Positions 11,128 through 24,610 of a DNA stretch of 64,000 nucleotides are shown here, piece by piece. The notes beneath the pieces are model-generated. The model ran no database searches and was not told the origin of the DNA. It was given only the letters and a program-made list of their open reading frames with translations. Positions within the stretch are counted from its first letter, which is position 1, and each line of letters opens with the position of its first letter. The stretch comes from Mycobacterium sp. E183 (GTDB lineage Bacteria > Actinomycetota > Actinomycetes > Mycobacteriales > Mycobacteriaceae). The stretch lies in NCBI RefSeq assembly GCF_001667735.1, contig NZ_LZJN01000089.1:1-64000 (forward strand), written 5' to 3'. Made by a program: the position numbers and the translations under genes.

Positions 11128-11718
11128 CTCCACGGCCACCGCGAAGTCGCGCTGGGCGCGCTCGCGGTCGTCGGCGCCCAGCTGCCGCCAGCCCAGCGAC
11201 CGCGCGACGAGGTCGAGTCCCACCAGCCGCCCCTCGGCGACGTCGGCGCGCGCGTACAGGAGGTCGCGGACGGCGGTTCCGGTGCGCTCGGCGGCGGCCG
11301 CCAGCGCGGCGTACCCGAGGTCCCACGGCTCGTCGTCCGGCTCGACCGGCCAGGCGTGTGATTGCTTGCCGCCGAGAAAGATCAACGCCGCCCGCGCCGT
11401 TCCGCCCGCGAGCGTCGGCACCCCGCCGGCCTCCAGGTCGCGCAGATACCGCTCATCGAGGTTCCAAGCGACCGCGTCCGGCGGGTTGAGCAGGTGGCGC
11501 ACCCGCCGCGTCCAGCCGAGGAACTCGTCACGCCGGTCCGCGGGGGCGCGCAAAATCACCAGGTCGGCGTCGAGGGTCTCGGGATCGTCCCAGGACAGCC
11601 AGCGGGCGTGCAGCCCGCGGGTGCGCAGCGCGGGCACCAAGCCGGCGTCGTCGGGATGGCGCGGACCGCCCGCAAGCACGATGCGGGGATGGAAGATGTC
11701 CGGACGGGCGAGTTTCAT
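11077..11718 (-). CDS. conserved hypothetical protein
   Basis: A 213-residue protein starting MKLARPDIFHPRIVLAGG. The N-terminal half (RIVLAGGPRHPDDAGLVPAL, DADLVILRAPADRRDEFLGW, NPPDAVAWNLDERYLRDLEA) resembles the pre-ATP-grasp domain of glutathione-synthetase-like proteins, but no ATP-grasp core follows. It matches the position of Rv1455, a conserved gene of unknown function. Its 3' end overlaps the 3' end of ctaA by 51 bases in the antisense direction, and its start is 19 bases from the divergent qor start. No function is assigned. Confidence 0.75.
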   Translation of the reverse strand: MKLARPDIFHPRIVLAGGPRHPDDAGLVPALRTRGLHARWLSWDDPETLDADLVILRAPADRRDEFLGWTRRVRHLLNPPDAVAWNLDERYLRDLEAGGVPTLAGGTARAALIFLGGKQSHAWPVEPDDEPWDLGYAALAAAAERTGTAVRDLLYARADVAEGRLVGLDLVARSLGWRQLGADDRERAQRDFAVAVESACERLGLGPLSHRRP

Positions 11719-11737
11719 GCCCGGGCATGATAAGCAC

Positions 11738-12712
11738 ATGCACGCAATCGAAGTCAGCGAAACCGGCGGCCCCGAGGTGCTGCGCTACGTCGACGCACTC
11801 CAGCCCACGCCCGGGCCCGGCGAGGTGCTCATCAAGGCCGAGGCGATCGGCGTCAACTACATCGACACCTACTTCCGCTCGGGGCAGTACCCGCGCGAGC
11901 TGCCGTTCATCCTCGGTTCCGAATTGTGCGGCACCGTCGAGGCGACCGGTGACGGCGTCGACGGCTTCCGCGCCGGCGAGCGGGTGGTCAGCGCATCGGC
12001 GGCCGGCGGCTACGCCGAGTACGCCACGGCCCCAGCGTTTTTGACGGCGCACGTGCCGGACGGCGTCACCTCGGACGTGGCCGCGTCGGTGCTGCTGAAG
12101 GGCCTGACCGCGCACTACCTGTTGAAGTCGGTGTATCCGGTACAGGCGGGCGACACCGTGCTGGTGCATGCCGGAGCGGGCGGGGTCGGGCTGATCCTGA
12201 CGCAATGGGCGCATCTGCTCGGCGCGCGGGTCATCACCACGGTCTCCACGCCGGAGAAGGCCCGGCTGTCCCGGCAGGCCGGCGCCGACGAGGTGCTGTC
12301 CTATCCCGACGACGCGGACGACTTCGGCCGGCAGATCCGCGGGCTCACCGACGGCGCCGGCGTCGAGGCCGTGTACGACGGCGTCGGCGCCACCACCTTC
12401 GACGCCAGCCTGGCCAGCCTGGCGGTGCGGGGCACGCTGGCGCTGTTCGGCGCGGCCAGCGGGCCCGTTCCGCCGTTCGATCCGCAGCGCCTCAACGCCG
12501 CGGGCTCGGTGTTCCTGACCCGGCCGTCGCTGGCCCACTTCATTCGCACCGGCCAGGAATTCAGCTGGCGCGCAGAGGAATTGTTCGACGCGATCGCCGG
12601 CGGGGGGATCACCATCGAAGTCGGCGGCCGCTACCCGCTGGCCGAAGCCACCCGCGCCCACCAGGATCTGCAGGGCCGCAAGACGACCGGCTCGATCGTG
12701 CTGCTGCCCTGA
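11738..12712 (+). CDS. qor: quinone oxidoreductase (zinc-free MDR family)
   Basis: A 324-residue NADPH-dependent quinone reductase of the medium-chain dehydrogenase superfamily. It shows the catalytic-domain block AIGVNYIDTYFRSGQYP, the nucleotide-binding loop VLVHAGAGGVGLILTQWA and the C-terminal GRYPLAEATRAHQDLQGR. No structural or catalytic zinc ligands are visible, as expected for the QOR subgroup. The ATG at 11738 gives MHAIEVSETGGPEVL. Substrate specificity cannot be read from the sequence. Equivalent to Rv1454c. Confidence 0.92.
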   Translation: MHAIEVSETGGPEVLRYVDALQPTPGPGEVLIKAEAIGVNYIDTYFRSGQYPRELPFILGSELCGTVEATGDGVDGFRAGERVVSASAAGGYAEYATAPAFLTAHVPDGVTSDVAASVLLKGLTAHYLLKSVYPVQAGDTVLVHAGAGGVGLILTQWAHLLGARVITTVSTPEKARLSRQAGADEVLSYPDDADDFGRQIRGLTDGAGVEAVYDGVGATTFDASLASLAVRGTLALFGAASGPVPPFDPQRLNAAGSVFLTRPSLAHFIRTGQEFSWRAEELFDAIAGGGITIEVGGRYPLAEATRAHQDLQGRKTTGSIVLLP

Positions 12713-12830
12713 TCGCTGTCACAGCGGCCACAGCCGCCCCGCCGCCGTAGGCATGCGGCACTGTGCCACTCGAAGGCCACTCTTCGGGGGCGACGGGTGG
12801 GGCTGGTGTGGTGTGGCGGGATCGCGAGCG

Positions 12831-13757
12831 TCAGAACAGGTGCGGCAGCGCGATCACCGAGTCGACCGCCAACGCGCAGAACAACACCGCCAGATAGTTG
12901 TTCGATTGCAGGAACAACCGCAGCGGCTTGACCGGCTCGCCGGCGCGCACCCCGGCGTGCAGCTGGTGGGCCATCGCCAGGAACCACACCCCGGCGACCA
13001 AGGCGACGGCCGCGTACAGCCAGCCGGTGGCCAGCGCCAGCGCCAGCGTCGCCGCCACCGTCAGCCAGGTATAGATCAGGATCTGCTTGGTGACCTGGCG
13101 CTCGGTGGCCACGGCGGGCAGCATCGGCACACCGGCCGCCTTGTAGTCCTCCTTGTAGCGCATGGCCAGCGCCCAGGTGTGCGGCGGCGTCCAGAAGAAG
13201 ATGATCGCGAACATCACCAGTGCCGGCCAGCCGATGGTGCCGGTTACCGCCGACCAGCCGATCATCACGGGCATGCAGCCGGCCGCGCCGCCCCACACGA
13301 CGTTCTGCGACGTGCGGCGCTTGAGCAGCAGCGTGTAGACCAGCACGTAGAAGGCGATGGTGGCGCTGGCCAGGTGCGCCGACAACATGTTCGTCGTCCA
13401 CCACAGCCAGAAGAATGACCCCACCGACAGCGCCAACCCGAACACCAGCGCATGGCTGCGCGGGACCGCGGCCCGGGCCAACGGCCGGCGTGCCGTGCGC
13501 TTCATCACCTTGTCGATGTCGGCGTCGGCCACGCAGTTGAGTGTGTTGGCGCCCGCGGCGGCCAGCATCCCGCCGACCAGCGTGTTGAGGATCAGCAGCG
13601 GGTTCACGGTGCCGCGGTCGGCGAGCAACATGGCCGGAATGGTGGTGACGAGCAGCAGCTCGATGACCCTCGGCTTGGTCAGCGCCAAGTACGCCAGTAC
13701 CGTGCCCTGCACTCGGCTCGGCATCTGGCTCGGGGCGACGCGCCCGCGAACGCTCAC
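12831..13757 (-). CDS. ctaB: CtaB, protoheme IX farnesyltransferase
   Basis: A 308-residue UbiA-type membrane prenyltransferase that converts heme B to heme O, the step before CtaA. The Asp-rich prenyl-diphosphate motif [15 protein letters not shown] is present, with about nine membrane helices. The GTG at 13757 is chosen because AAGGAG lies eight bases upstream; a longer start at 13793 would precede that site. Divergent from tkt. Equivalent to Rv1451. Confidence 0.93.
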   Translation of the reverse strand: MSVRGRVAPSQMPSRVQGTVLAYLALTKPRVIELLLVTTIPAMLLADRGTVNPLLILNTLVGGMLAAAGANTLNCVADADIDKVMKRTARRPLARAAVPRSHALVFGLALSVGSFFWLWWTTNMLSAHLASATIAFYVLVYTLLLKRRTSQNVVWGGAAGCMPVMIGWSAVTGTIGWPALVMFAIIFFWTPPHTWALAMRYKEDYKAAGVPMLPAVATERQVTKQILIYTWLTVAATLALALATGWLYAAVALVAGVWFLAMAHQLHAGVRAGEPVKPLRLFLQSNNYLAVLFCALAVDSVIALPHLF

Positions 13758-14015
13758 GCAATAACTCCTTGGGGTCGCAGCTGCGCGCAGCATCTACTAC
13801 GCACGATGGTAGACCGCGGGCCGGTGACGGTCTGCCCGCAGGGTCCAATCACGGGAGACTCCTCCCAGATTTCCGAACTGAATGTTACGGGTCGACGCCC
13901 ACCGCGTAATTTTCACATCAGCCGGCGGCGGGTACCCGAAATCCAGCACTGCAAGAGCCGGCCCTCCCGCACTAGGGTGGGATTGATCAGCTCGATGACC
14001 CCAAGGACTGAGTCT

Positions 14016-16106
14016 GTGACCACACTCGAAGAGATCTCTACGCTGACCCAACCGCACCTCCCCGACGACTGGTCCGAGATCGACTCGGCCGCCGTCGACA
14101 CGATTCGGGTGCTGGCCGCAGACGCGGTGCAAAAGGTCGGCAACGGACATCCCGGAACGGCGATGAGCCTGGCTCCGCTGGCGTACACGCTCTTCCAGCG
14201 AACGATGCGCCACGATCCGAGCGACACCTACTGGCTAGGGCGCGACCGCTTCGTGCTGTCCTGCGGACACAGCAGCCTGACGCTGTACATCCAGCTCTAC
14301 CTCGGTGGGTTCGGCCTGGAGCTGTCCGACATCGAGTCGCTGCGCACGTGGGGATCCAAGACGCCCGGACACCCGGAGTTCCGGCACACCAAGGGCGTTG
14401 AGATCACCACGGGTCCGCTCGGCCAGGGTCTGGCCTCGGCGGTGGGCATGGCGATGGCCTCGCGCTACGAACGCGGGCTGTTCGACCCGGACGCCGCCCC
14501 GGGCACCAGCCCGTTCGACCACTTCATCTACGTGATTGCCTCCGACGGCGACATCGAGGAGGGTGTCACCTCGGAAGCCTCGTCGCTGGCCGCCGTCCAG
14601 CAGCTGGGCAACCTGATCGTCTTCTACGACCACAACCAGATCTCGATCGAGGACGACACCAACATCGCGCTGTGCGAGGACACCGCCGCGCGCTACGAGG
14701 CCTATGGCTGGCACGTGCAGAGGGTCGAGGGCGGCGAGAACGTGGTCGGCATCGAGGAGGCCATCGCCAACGCCAAGGCCGTCACCGACCGGCCGTCGTT
14801 CATCGAGCTGCGCACCATCATCGGCTTCCCGGCGCCGAAGTTGATGAACACGGGCAAGGCGCACGGAGCGGCGCTGGGCGACGAGGAGGTCGCTGCCGTC
14901 AAGGAGATCCTGGGCTTCGACCCGGGCAAGAACTTCGAGGTGCGCGACGAAGTCATCGCCCACACCCGGAAGCTGGTGGACCGGGGCAAGGAAGCGCACG
15001 AGAAGTGGCAGGCGGACTTCGACGCCTGGGCGCAGCGCGAACCCGACCGCAAGGCGCTGCTGGACCGGTTGACCGCCGAGGAATTGCCCGAGGGCTGGGA
15101 CGCCGACATTCCGCGCTGGGAACCGGGCGACAAGGCGTTGGCCACCCGGGCCGCGTCCGGTGAGGTGCTGTCCGCGCTGGGCCCGAAACTGCCGGAGTTG
15201 TGGGGCGGCTCGGCCGACCTCGCGGGCAGCAACAACACCACCATGAAGGGCGTGGATTCGTTTGGCCCGCCGTCGATTTCGACGAAGGACTACACCGCGC
15301 ACTGGTACGGCCGAACGCTGCACTTCGGCGTGCGCGAGCACGCGATGGCCGCCATCCTGTCCGGCATCGTGCTGCACGGACCGACCCGCGCCTACGGCGG
15401 CACGTTCCTGCAGTTCTCCGACTACATGCGTCCGGCGGTGCGACTGGCCGCGCTGATGGACATCGACACCATCTACGTGTGGACGCACGATTCGATCGGC
15501 CTCGGCGAGGACGGCCCGACCCACCAGCCAATCGAACACCTCGCGGCGCTGCGCGCCATCCCCAAGCTGTCGGTGGTGCGGCCCGCCGACGCCAACGAGA
15601 CCGCGTACGCCTGGCGCACCATCCTGGCCCGCGGCAACGGCAGCGGTCCCGTCGGGCTGATCCTGACCCGCCAGGGCGTGCCGATCCTCGAGGGCACCAA
15701 CATCGAGGGCGTGGCCCGGGGTGGCTACATCCTGGGCGACGAGGGGGCCGAGGATCCCGACGTCGTGCTGATCGCCACCGGCTCTGAGGTCCAGCTCGCA
15801 GTGGACGCCCAGAAGTTGTTGGCCGACAAGGACATTGTCGCGCGGGTGGTGTCGATGCCGTGCGTGGAATGGTTCGAGTCGCAGCCCGAGGACTACCGCG
15901 ACAGCGTGCTCCCCCCGTCGGTGTCGGCCCGGGTGGCCGTCGAAGCGGGCGTCGCGCAGTCCTGGCACAAGCTCGTCGGCGACACCGGCCGCATCGTCTC
16001 GATCGAACACTATGGCGAATCCGCCGACTACAAGACTTTGTTCCGTGAATTCGGTTTCACCGCAGAAGCCGTCGCGGCCGCCGCGGAACAGGTAGTGGAC
16101 AACTGA
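14016..16106 (+). CDS. tkt: transketolase
   Basis: A 696-residue thiamine-diphosphate enzyme that moves two-carbon units between pentose-phosphate and glycolytic sugars. Sequence marks are the ThDP motif SDGDIEEGVTSEASSLAA, the substrate-binding His in GHPGTAMSLAP, and LHFGVREHAMAAILSG with THDSIGLGEDGPTHQP in the pyrimidine domain. The GTG at 14016 is favoured because AAGGA precedes it by nine bases; ATG 13995 would add seven residues. First gene of the tkt-tal-zwf-opcA-pgl operon. Equivalent to Rv1449c. Confidence 0.96.
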   Translation: MTTLEEISTLTQPHLPDDWSEIDSAAVDTIRVLAADAVQKVGNGHPGTAMSLAPLAYTLFQRTMRHDPSDTYWLGRDRFVLSCGHSSLTLYIQLYLGGFGLELSDIESLRTWGSKTPGHPEFRHTKGVEITTGPLGQGLASAVGMAMASRYERGLFDPDAAPGTSPFDHFIYVIASDGDIEEGVTSEASSLAAVQQLGNLIVFYDHNQISIEDDTNIALCEDTAARYEAYGWHVQRVEGGENVVGIEEAIANAKAVTDRPSFIELRTIIGFPAPKLMNTGKAHGAALGDEEVAAVKEILGFDPGKNFEVRDEVIAHTRKLVDRGKEAHEKWQADFDAWAQREPDRKALLDRLTAEELPEGWDADIPRWEPGDKALATRAASGEVLSALGPKLPELWGGSADLAGSNNTTMKGVDSFGPPSISTKDYTAHWYGRTLHFGVREHAMAAILSGIVLHGPTRAYGGTFLQFSDYMRPAVRLAALMDIDTIYVWTHDSIGLGEDGPTHQPIEHLAALRAIPKLSVVRPADANETAYAWRTILARGNGSGPVGLILTRQGVPILEGTNIEGVARGGYILGDEGAEDPDVVLIATGSEVQLAVDAQKLLADKDIVARVVSMPCVEWFESQPEDYRDSVLPPSVSARVAVEAGVAQSWHKLVGDTGRIVSIEHYGESADYKTLFREFGFTAEAVAAAAEQVVDN

Positions 16107-16121
16107 GAAAGGGTGATTCAC

Positions 16122-17240
16122 ATGACTCAGAACCCTAACCTCGCGGCGCTGTCCGCCGCGGGCGTATCCGTGTGGCTGGACGACCTGTCGCGCGAGAGGT
16201 TGCAGTCGGGCAACCTGAAGGAGCTCATCGACACCAAAAGCGTTGTGGGCGTGACGACCAACCCGTCGATCTTCCAGAAGGCGCTCGCCGACAGCGACAC
16301 CTACAACGACCAGATCTCCGAATTGGCGGAGCGCGGCGCCGACGTGGACGCCACGATCCGCACGGTCACGACCGACGATGTCCGCAACGCCTGCGATGTG
16401 CTGCGGCCGCAGTGGGAAGCCTCCGACGGCGTCGACGGCCGGGTCTCCATCGAGGTCGATCCGCGCCTGGCCGCAGAGACCGACAAGACCACCGCACAGG
16501 CCGTCGAGCTGTGGAAGATCGTCGACCGCCCCAACCTGTTCATCAAGATCCCGGCGACCAAGGCCGGAATTCCGGCGATCACCGCCGTTCTCGCCGAAGG
16601 GATCTCGGTCAACGTCACCCTCATCTTCTCCGTCGAGCGGCACCGCCAGGTGATGGACGCCTACCTGGCCGGCCTGGAGAAGGCGCGCGAGGCGGGACAC
16701 GACCTGTCCAAGATCCATTCCGTCGCATCGTTTTTCGTGTCGCGCGTGGACACCGAGGTGGACAAGCGCTTGGAGAAGATCGGCTCGGAGGAGGCGCTCG
16801 CTCTGCGCGGGCAGGCCGGGGTGGCCAACGCCCGGCTGGCCTACGCGGCCTACCAGGAAATCTTCGAGGGCGGCGACCGCTACGAGGCGCTCAAGGGCAG
16901 TGGGGCCCGCGTGCAGCGTCCGCTGTGGGCGTCGACCGGGGTCAAGAACCCCGACTACTCCGACACCCTGTACGTCACCGAGCTGGTCGCGCCGAACACG
17001 GTGAACACCATGCCGGAGAAGACGATTGACGCCGTGGCCGACCACGGCGAGATCAAGGGTGACACCGTCACCGGCACCGCTTCCTCGGCCCAGGAACTGT
17101 TCGACAAGCTGGCCGGAGTCGGGGTCGACCTGACCGACGTGTTCGTCGTGCTGGAGAACGAGGGCGTGGAGAAGTTCGTGGAGTCGTGGACCGAGCTGCT
17201 GGAGGAGACACAGAAGCAGCTGGGTTCCGCCTCGAAATGA
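16122..17240 (+). CDS. tal: transaldolase
   Basis: A 372-residue actinobacterial-type transaldolase, exchanging dihydroxyacetone units in the non-oxidative pentose-phosphate branch. The Schiff-base lysine lies in [12 protein letters not shown], and the N-terminal motif is [12 protein letters not shown]. Start ATG 16122 is preceded by AAAGGGTG; ATG 16113 is the alternative. It begins 15 bases after tkt and overlaps zwf by ATGA. Equivalent to Rv1448c. Confidence 0.95.
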   Translation: MTQNPNLAALSAAGVSVWLDDLSRERLQSGNLKELIDTKSVVGVTTNPSIFQKALADSDTYNDQISELAERGADVDATIRTVTTDDVRNACDVLRPQWEASDGVDGRVSIEVDPRLAAETDKTTAQAVELWKIVDRPNLFIKIPATKAGIPAITAVLAEGISVNVTLIFSVERHRQVMDAYLAGLEKAREAGHDLSKIHSVASFFVSRVDTEVDKRLEKIGSEEALALRGQAGVANARLAYAAYQEIFEGGDRYEALKGSGARVQRPLWASTGVKNPDYSDTLYVTELVAPNTVNTMPEKTIDAVADHGEIKGDTVTGTASSAQELFDKLAGVGVDLTDVFVVLENEGVEKFVESWTELLEETQKQLGSASK

Positions 17241-18781
17241 GTCCGGCTCGCACCGCTGAACAATGGCATAACCCGTTACGGGACAAGCGCGACAAACGGC
17301 TGCCGAGGATCGCCGGCCCCTGTGGCATGGTGATCTTCGGCGTCACCGGGGATCTCGCCCGCAAGAAGGTGATGCCGGCCATCTACGACCTGGCCAACCG
17401 CGGGCTGCTGCCGCCGAGCTTCTCGCTGGTGGGATTCGCGCGCCGGGACTGGGAAACCCAGGACTTCCGCAAGGTCGTCTACCAGGCCGTCAAGGACCAC
17501 TGCCGCACCCCCTTTCGAGAGGAGAACTGGGAACGGCTGGCCGAGGGATTCCGCTTCGTCCCAGGATCTTTCGACGATGATGCGTCGTTCGGCCGGCTGG
17601 CCGAAACCCTGGACAAGCTGGACGCCGAGCGGGGCACCGGCGGCAACCACGCGTTCTACCTGGCGATCCCGCCGAAGTCCTTCCCGGTGGTGTGCGATCA
17701 GCTGCACAAGTCCGGGTTGGCGCGCCCGCAGGGCGACCGCTGGAGCCGGGTGGTCATCGAGAAACCCTTCGGACACGACCTGGAGAGCGCGCAGGCCCTC
17801 AACCACGCGGTCAACGCCGTCTTCCCGGAGGAGGCGGTGTTCCGCATCGACCACTACCTCGGCAAGGAGACCGTGCGTAACATCCTGGCGTTGCGCTTCG
17901 CCAACCAGTTGTTCGACCCGATCTGGAACGCGCACTATGTGGACCATGTGCAGATCACGATGGCCGAGGACATCGGATTGGGCGGGCGCGCGGGATATTA
18001 CGACGGCATCGGGGCCGCCCGCGACGTCATCCAGAACCACCTGATGCAGCTGCTGGCGCTCACCGCCATGGAAGAGCCGGTCAGCTTCAACCCGTCGGCG
18101 TTGCAGACCGAGAAAATCAAGGTGCTCTCGGCGACCCAACTGGCCCAGCCGCTGGACGAGACCACCAGCCGCGGCCAGTACACCGGTGGCTGGCAGGGCG
18201 GCGAGAAGGTCGTCGGGCTGCTCGACGAGGAGGGGTTCGCCAAGGACTCCACCACCGAGACGTTCGCGGCCATCACGCTGGAGGTGGACACCCGCCGCTG
18301 GGCCGGCGTCCCGTTCTATCTGCGGACCGGAAAACGGCTGGGCCGCAGGGTCACCGAGATCGCCCTGGTCTTCAAGCGTGCCCCGCACCTGCCGTTCGAT
18401 GCCACCATGACCGACGAGCTGGGCGCCAACGCGATGGTCATCCGGGTGCAGCCAGACGAGGGCATCACGCTGCGGTTCGGTTCCAAGGTGCCGGGAACCG
18501 CGATGGAGGTCCGCGACGTCAACATGGACTTCTCCTACGGCTCAGCGTTCGCCGAGGAGTCACCGGAGGCCTACGAACAGCTGATCCTCGACGTACTGCT
18601 GGGCGAGCCCTCCCTGTTCCCGGTCAACGAAGAGGTCGAATTGGCTTGGGAGATATTGGATCCCGTGCTGGATAACTGGGCTTCCGACGGCAAACCCGAG
18701 CCGTACGAGGCCGGCACCTGGGGCCCGGAGTCGGCGTTCGAGATGCTGCGACGGACCGGGCGCGAATGGCGGCGGCCCTAA
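17237..18781 (+). CDS. zwf: glucose-6-phosphate 1-dehydrogenase
   Basis: A 514-residue enzyme of the first oxidative pentose-phosphate step. The NADP-binding [18 protein letters not shown] is near residue 35, and the active-site motif RIDHYLGKE near 195 contains the catalytic His. The ATG overlaps the tal stop (ATGA). Its neighbours supply both its assembly factor (opcA) and the next enzyme (pgl). Corresponds to zwf2 (Rv1447c) of M. tuberculosis. Confidence 0.96.
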   Translation: MSPARTAEQWHNPLRDKRDKRLPRIAGPCGMVIFGVTGDLARKKVMPAIYDLANRGLLPPSFSLVGFARRDWETQDFRKVVYQAVKDHCRTPFREENWERLAEGFRFVPGSFDDDASFGRLAETLDKLDAERGTGGNHAFYLAIPPKSFPVVCDQLHKSGLARPQGDRWSRVVIEKPFGHDLESAQALNHAVNAVFPEEAVFRIDHYLGKETVRNILALRFANQLFDPIWNAHYVDHVQITMAEDIGLGGRAGYYDGIGAARDVIQNHLMQLLALTAMEEPVSFNPSALQTEKIKVLSATQLAQPLDETTSRGQYTGGWQGGEKVVGLLDEEGFAKDSTTETFAAITLEVDTRRWAGVPFYLRTGKRLGRRVTEIALVFKRAPHLPFDATMTDELGANAMVIRVQPDEGITLRFGSKVPGTAMEVRDVNMDFSYGSAFAEESPEAYEQLILDVLLGEPSLFPVNEEVELAWEILDPVLDNWASDGKPEPYEAGTWGPESAFEMLRRTGREWRRP

Positions 18782-18826
18782 ATGATCCGCGCCGACGACG
18801 ATGCAGAACGCTGAGGAGGGGCGCCC
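18782..18826. repeat. MIRU-like intergenic repeat, copy 2
   Basis: The complete zwf-opcA gap. It contains the 20-mer CCGCGCCGACGACGATGCAG (18787-18806), identical to the copy at 8240-8259, followed by GCTGAGGAGGGG, which forms the opcA ribosome-binding site (GAGGAGGG, six bases before the TTG). The layout, repeat core plus a GAGGAGG tail between two genes of one operon, is that of MIRU elements. Confidence 0.65.
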
Positions 18827-19738
18827 TTGATCATCGACATGCCGGACACCACCACCACCGTGGTCAACAAGAAGCTCGACGAACTGCGGGAAAAGGTCGG
18901 CGCCGTGACCATGGGCCGGGTGCTGACGCTGATCATCGCGCCGGACAGCGATGCCATCCTCGAAGAGTCGCTCGAGGCGGCCAACAATGCCAGCCACGAG
19001 CATCCCAGCCGGGTGATCGTGACGATGCGGGGCGATCCGTACGCCGATGAGCCGCGCCTGGACGCGCAGTTGCGGGCGGGCGGCGACACCGGCGCCACCG
19101 AGGTCGTGATCCTCAACCTGTCCGGGGCGCTGGCCGGCCACGCCGCCAGTGTGGTGACCCCGTTTCTGCTTCCCGACATCCCGGTGGTGGCGTGGTGGCC
19201 GGACGTGGCGCCGGCCATCCCCGCCCAGGATCCGTTGGGCAAGTTGGCGATTCGGCGCATCACCGACGCGACCAACGGAACCGATCCGCTGGCGGCGATC
19301 AAGGGCCGGCTGCCCGGCTATACCGCCGGCGACACCGACCTGGCCTGGGCCCGCATCACCTACTGGCGGGCGCTGCTCACCTCCGCGGTCGACCTGCCGC
19401 CCCACGAGCCGATCGAGTCGGCCCTGGTGTCCGGTTTGAAAACCGAACCGGCGCTTGACATCCTCGCCGGCTGGCTGGCCAGCCGCATCGACGGCCCGGT
19501 GCGCCGGGCGGTTGGCGAGCTCAAGGTGGAACTCACGCGCAAGAGCGAGACCATCGTCTTGAGCCGGCCTCAGGAGGGCAGGACGGCAACACTGAGCCGC
19601 ACCGCCAAGCCGGATGCCCTACTTCCCTTGGCGCGCAGGGAAACCGGCGAGTGCCTCGCCGAAGACCTGCGGCGGCTCGATCCCGATGAGATTTACCAGA
19701 CAGCGTTAGAAGGCATTGAGAAAGTGCAGTACGTGTGA
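18827..19738 (+). CDS. opcA: OpcA, glucose-6-phosphate dehydrogenase assembly protein
   Basis: A 303-residue OpcA family protein, the factor that supports oligomerisation and activity of G6PDH in cyanobacteria and actinobacteria. The conserved blocks include [20 protein letters not shown] and [16 protein letters not shown]. The start is a TTG, chosen because GAGGAGGG ends six bases upstream; the next ATG, four codons on, is the alternative. It sits directly after zwf, its client. Equivalent to Rv1446c. Confidence 0.92.
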   Translation: MIIDMPDTTTTVVNKKLDELREKVGAVTMGRVLTLIIAPDSDAILEESLEAANNASHEHPSRVIVTMRGDPYADEPRLDAQLRAGGDTGATEVVILNLSGALAGHAASVVTPFLLPDIPVVAWWPDVAPAIPAQDPLGKLAIRRITDATNGTDPLAAIKGRLPGYTAGDTDLAWARITYWRALLTSAVDLPPHEPIESALVSGLKTEPALDILAGWLASRIDGPVRRAVGELKVELTRKSETIVLSRPQEGRTATLSRTAKPDALLPLARRETGECLAEDLRRLDPDEIYQTALEGIEKVQYV

Positions 19739-20490
19739 GCACCATCGTCGAAGTTTTCCCGCAGAGCAAGGCGCTGGTCGAGGCCGCGGCCAACCGATTG
19801 GCGGAGAGCATCCGCAACGCCGTGGCGGCCCGGGACCGGGCACTGGTGGTGCTGACCGGCGGCGGCAACGGCATCGGGTTGCTCGAGTCGCTGGCGGGCC
19901 TCGAGATCGCCTGGCCCAAGGTGCACCTGTTCTGGGGCGACGAACGCTACGTCCCCGAGGACGACGACGAGCGCAACGACAAGCAGGCGCGGGCGGCGCT
20001 GCTGGACCGGATCGACATCCCGTCCAGCCACGTGCACGCGATGCCGGCCAGCGACGGCGAATTCGGCACCGATCTCGCCGCCGCGGCGCTGGCCTACGAA
20101 CAGCTGTTGGCGGCCAACGCCGAACCCGGCCAACCGGTGCCGAACTTCGACGTGCACCTGCTGGGCATGGGCCCCGAGGGTCACATCAACTCGCTGTTCC
20201 CGGACACCCCCGCCGTGCTGGAAACCAGCCGCATGGTGGTACCGGTCGAGGACTCCCCCAAGCCGCCTCCCCAGCGAATCACCCTGACATTGCCCGCGGT
20301 TCAACGTTCGCGTGAGGTCTGGCTGATGGTGTCCGGGGCTTCGAAGGCGGATGCCGTGGCGGCGGCCATCGGTGGTGCCGCGCCGGTCTCGGTGCCGGCC
20401 GCGGGCGCGATCGGCCGGGAAACCACGCTGTGGCTGCTCGACGAGGAGGCCGCCTCCAAACTCCCCGCACGCCCGGGTCAGTCAAGCTAG
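19735..20490 (+). CDS. pgl: 6-phosphogluconolactonase
   Basis: A 251-residue DevB/Pgl family hydrolase that opens 6-phosphogluconolactone made by Zwf. Visible family marks are the glycine-rich [13 protein letters not shown], the block [20 protein letters not shown] and [16 protein letters not shown]. The GTG start overlaps the opcA stop (GTGA). It completes the oxidative branch encoded in the operon. Equivalent to Rv1445c. Confidence 0.94.
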   Translation: MSTIVEVFPQSKALVEAAANRLAESIRNAVAARDRALVVLTGGGNGIGLLESLAGLEIAWPKVHLFWGDERYVPEDDDERNDKQARAALLDRIDIPSSHVHAMPASDGEFGTDLAAAALAYEQLLAANAEPGQPVPNFDVHLLGMGPEGHINSLFPDTPAVLETSRMVVPVEDSPKPPPQRITLTLPAVQRSREVWLMVSGASKADAVAAAIGGAAPVSVPAAGAIGRETTLWLLDEEAASKLPARPGQSS

Positions 20491-20518
20491 TCCCGCACCC
20501 GGTGGGATCCGGGTCATA

Positions 20519-20917
20519 ATGACGGGCATGGCAGACAGAACCGTGCGCGGTGGGCAAGAGCGAAGCCGGATCAAGACCCTCACCCAGGCTGCGTTGAACG
20601 CCGACAAGACGGTGGAGCAGGTCGAAGACGTACTCGACGGCCTGAGCACGACGATGAAAGAGCTGAACACGTCCCTGTCCGCCCTGAACGCCACGGTCGA
20701 GCGCATGGAGAGCGGCCTGGACCACCTGGACGGCACCCTATCGCGGCTGGACGATCTGGCGCGGCGCCTGATCGTCCTGGTCGAGCCTGTCGAAGCGATC
20801 GTCGGGCGGATCGACGACATGGTCAAAGTCGGCGAGGTGATGATGACGCCGCTGTCCATGACCGAGCACGCGGTGCGCGGCGTGGTGGACCGGCTGCGCA
20901 ACCGCGCGGTGGAATAG
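20519..20917 (+). CDS. small coiled-coil protein, unknown function
   Basis: A 132-residue protein with a long heptad-like helical region (VEQVEDVLDGLSTTMKELNT onward) rich in Leu and Met at regular spacing, then a more hydrophobic C-terminal part (LARRLIVLVEPVEAIVGRID). It has no signal peptide or cofactor motif. It lies 28 bases after pgl, so it is probably the last gene of the pentose-phosphate operon, matching the position of Rv1444c. The start is ATG 20519 or, nine bases on, 20528. Function unknown. Confidence 0.75.
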   Translation: MTGMADRTVRGGQERSRIKTLTQAALNADKTVEQVEDVLDGLSTTMKELNTSLSALNATVERMESGLDHLDGTLSRLDDLARRLIVLVEPVEAIVGRIDDMVKVGEVMMTPLSMTEHAVRGVVDRLRNRAVE

Positions 20918-20928
20918 CGGCGGACGCG

Positions 20929-21741
20929 TCACATCTTGGTCGACCGGGCCATCACGAAGCTGTACAGCCCGTAGATGATGAGCCCCACCCCGGCGGCGAT
21001 CAACAGTGCCGCCCCGAAGTGCTGAGCCCCGAGCGTCTTCAGCGCGCCGTCGAGTCCGGTGGCCTTCTTCGGCTCCGAGCGGCACGCGGCGACGATCACC
21101 AGCGCGCCTGTCAGGGTGATCACGATTCCCTTGCCGATATACCCCGCCACGCCGAGGCGGCGCACCAAGTCGCCGGACTCGCCCCGCAGGTCGTCGACGA
21201 AGTTGCGGCTGGCGCCCTTGTAGATGTGGTAGCCGCCGACCGCGACGATGATCGCGCCGCAGCCGATCAGCGCGACGGTGCCGCCGGTCGTCGCCATCAG
21301 CCGCGCGCTGATGCCCGAATTCTGTTGGTCCGCCTGCCTGCCCGCGCCGCGGGCGAACCCGAACGCGGAATAGGCGAAGGCCAGGTAGACCGCCGCCAGA
21401 CCCAACGCCTTGAGCCGTGTCGACGCATCCGACGACGGCCCCTCCGACTCACGGTCGCACGATCGTCCGAGGGCGGTTTCGACGAGCCGCCACAGGCCCA
21501 TCGCCAGCAGGGCGGCGGTGGCGATCCAGAGCGCGAACGGGCCGCCCGGCTTGGCCGCCAGCGTCGCCAGGGCACCGGTTTGGTCGGCGGTGCCGCCTTC
21601 TCCGCACGCGACCCGGATCGCGAGGTAGCCGACGATCAGGTGCAGTATCCCGTTGACCACGTACCCGACCCGGGCGAGACGTTCGAAGACGCCGTTCTGG
21701 GCCACTTCAGCCGCGCTGACGGGCGACGCGATGTCCGACAT
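20929..21741 (-). CDS. DUF1206 membrane protein
   Basis: A 270-residue integral membrane protein of the DUF1206 family. Three repeats, each a pair of helices, are recognisable by their starts: RVGYVVNGILHLIVGY, RLKALGLAAVYLAFAY and RLGVAGYIGKGIVITL. The family has no known biochemical function. Convergent with the coiled-coil gene, with only 11 bases between them, and just downstream of ppc on the same strand. Confidence 0.82.
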   Translation of the reverse strand: MSDIASPVSAAEVAQNGVFERLARVGYVVNGILHLIVGYLAIRVACGEGGTADQTGALATLAAKPGGPFALWIATAALLAMGLWRLVETALGRSCDRESEGPSSDASTRLKALGLAAVYLAFAYSAFGFARGAGRQADQQNSGISARLMATTGGTVALIGCGAIIVAVGGYHIYKGASRNFVDDLRGESGDLVRRLGVAGYIGKGIVITLTGALVIVAACRSEPKKATGLDGALKTLGAQHFGAALLIAAGVGLIIYGLYSFVMARSTKM

Positions 21742-21757
21742 GGCTTACGAATGCCCG

Positions 21758-24565
<2,808 letters not shown>

Positions 24566-24610
24566 GTGTCCCAGTATCGGTGCGGATCACGTGGTCCGCC
24601 CGCCGACGGG

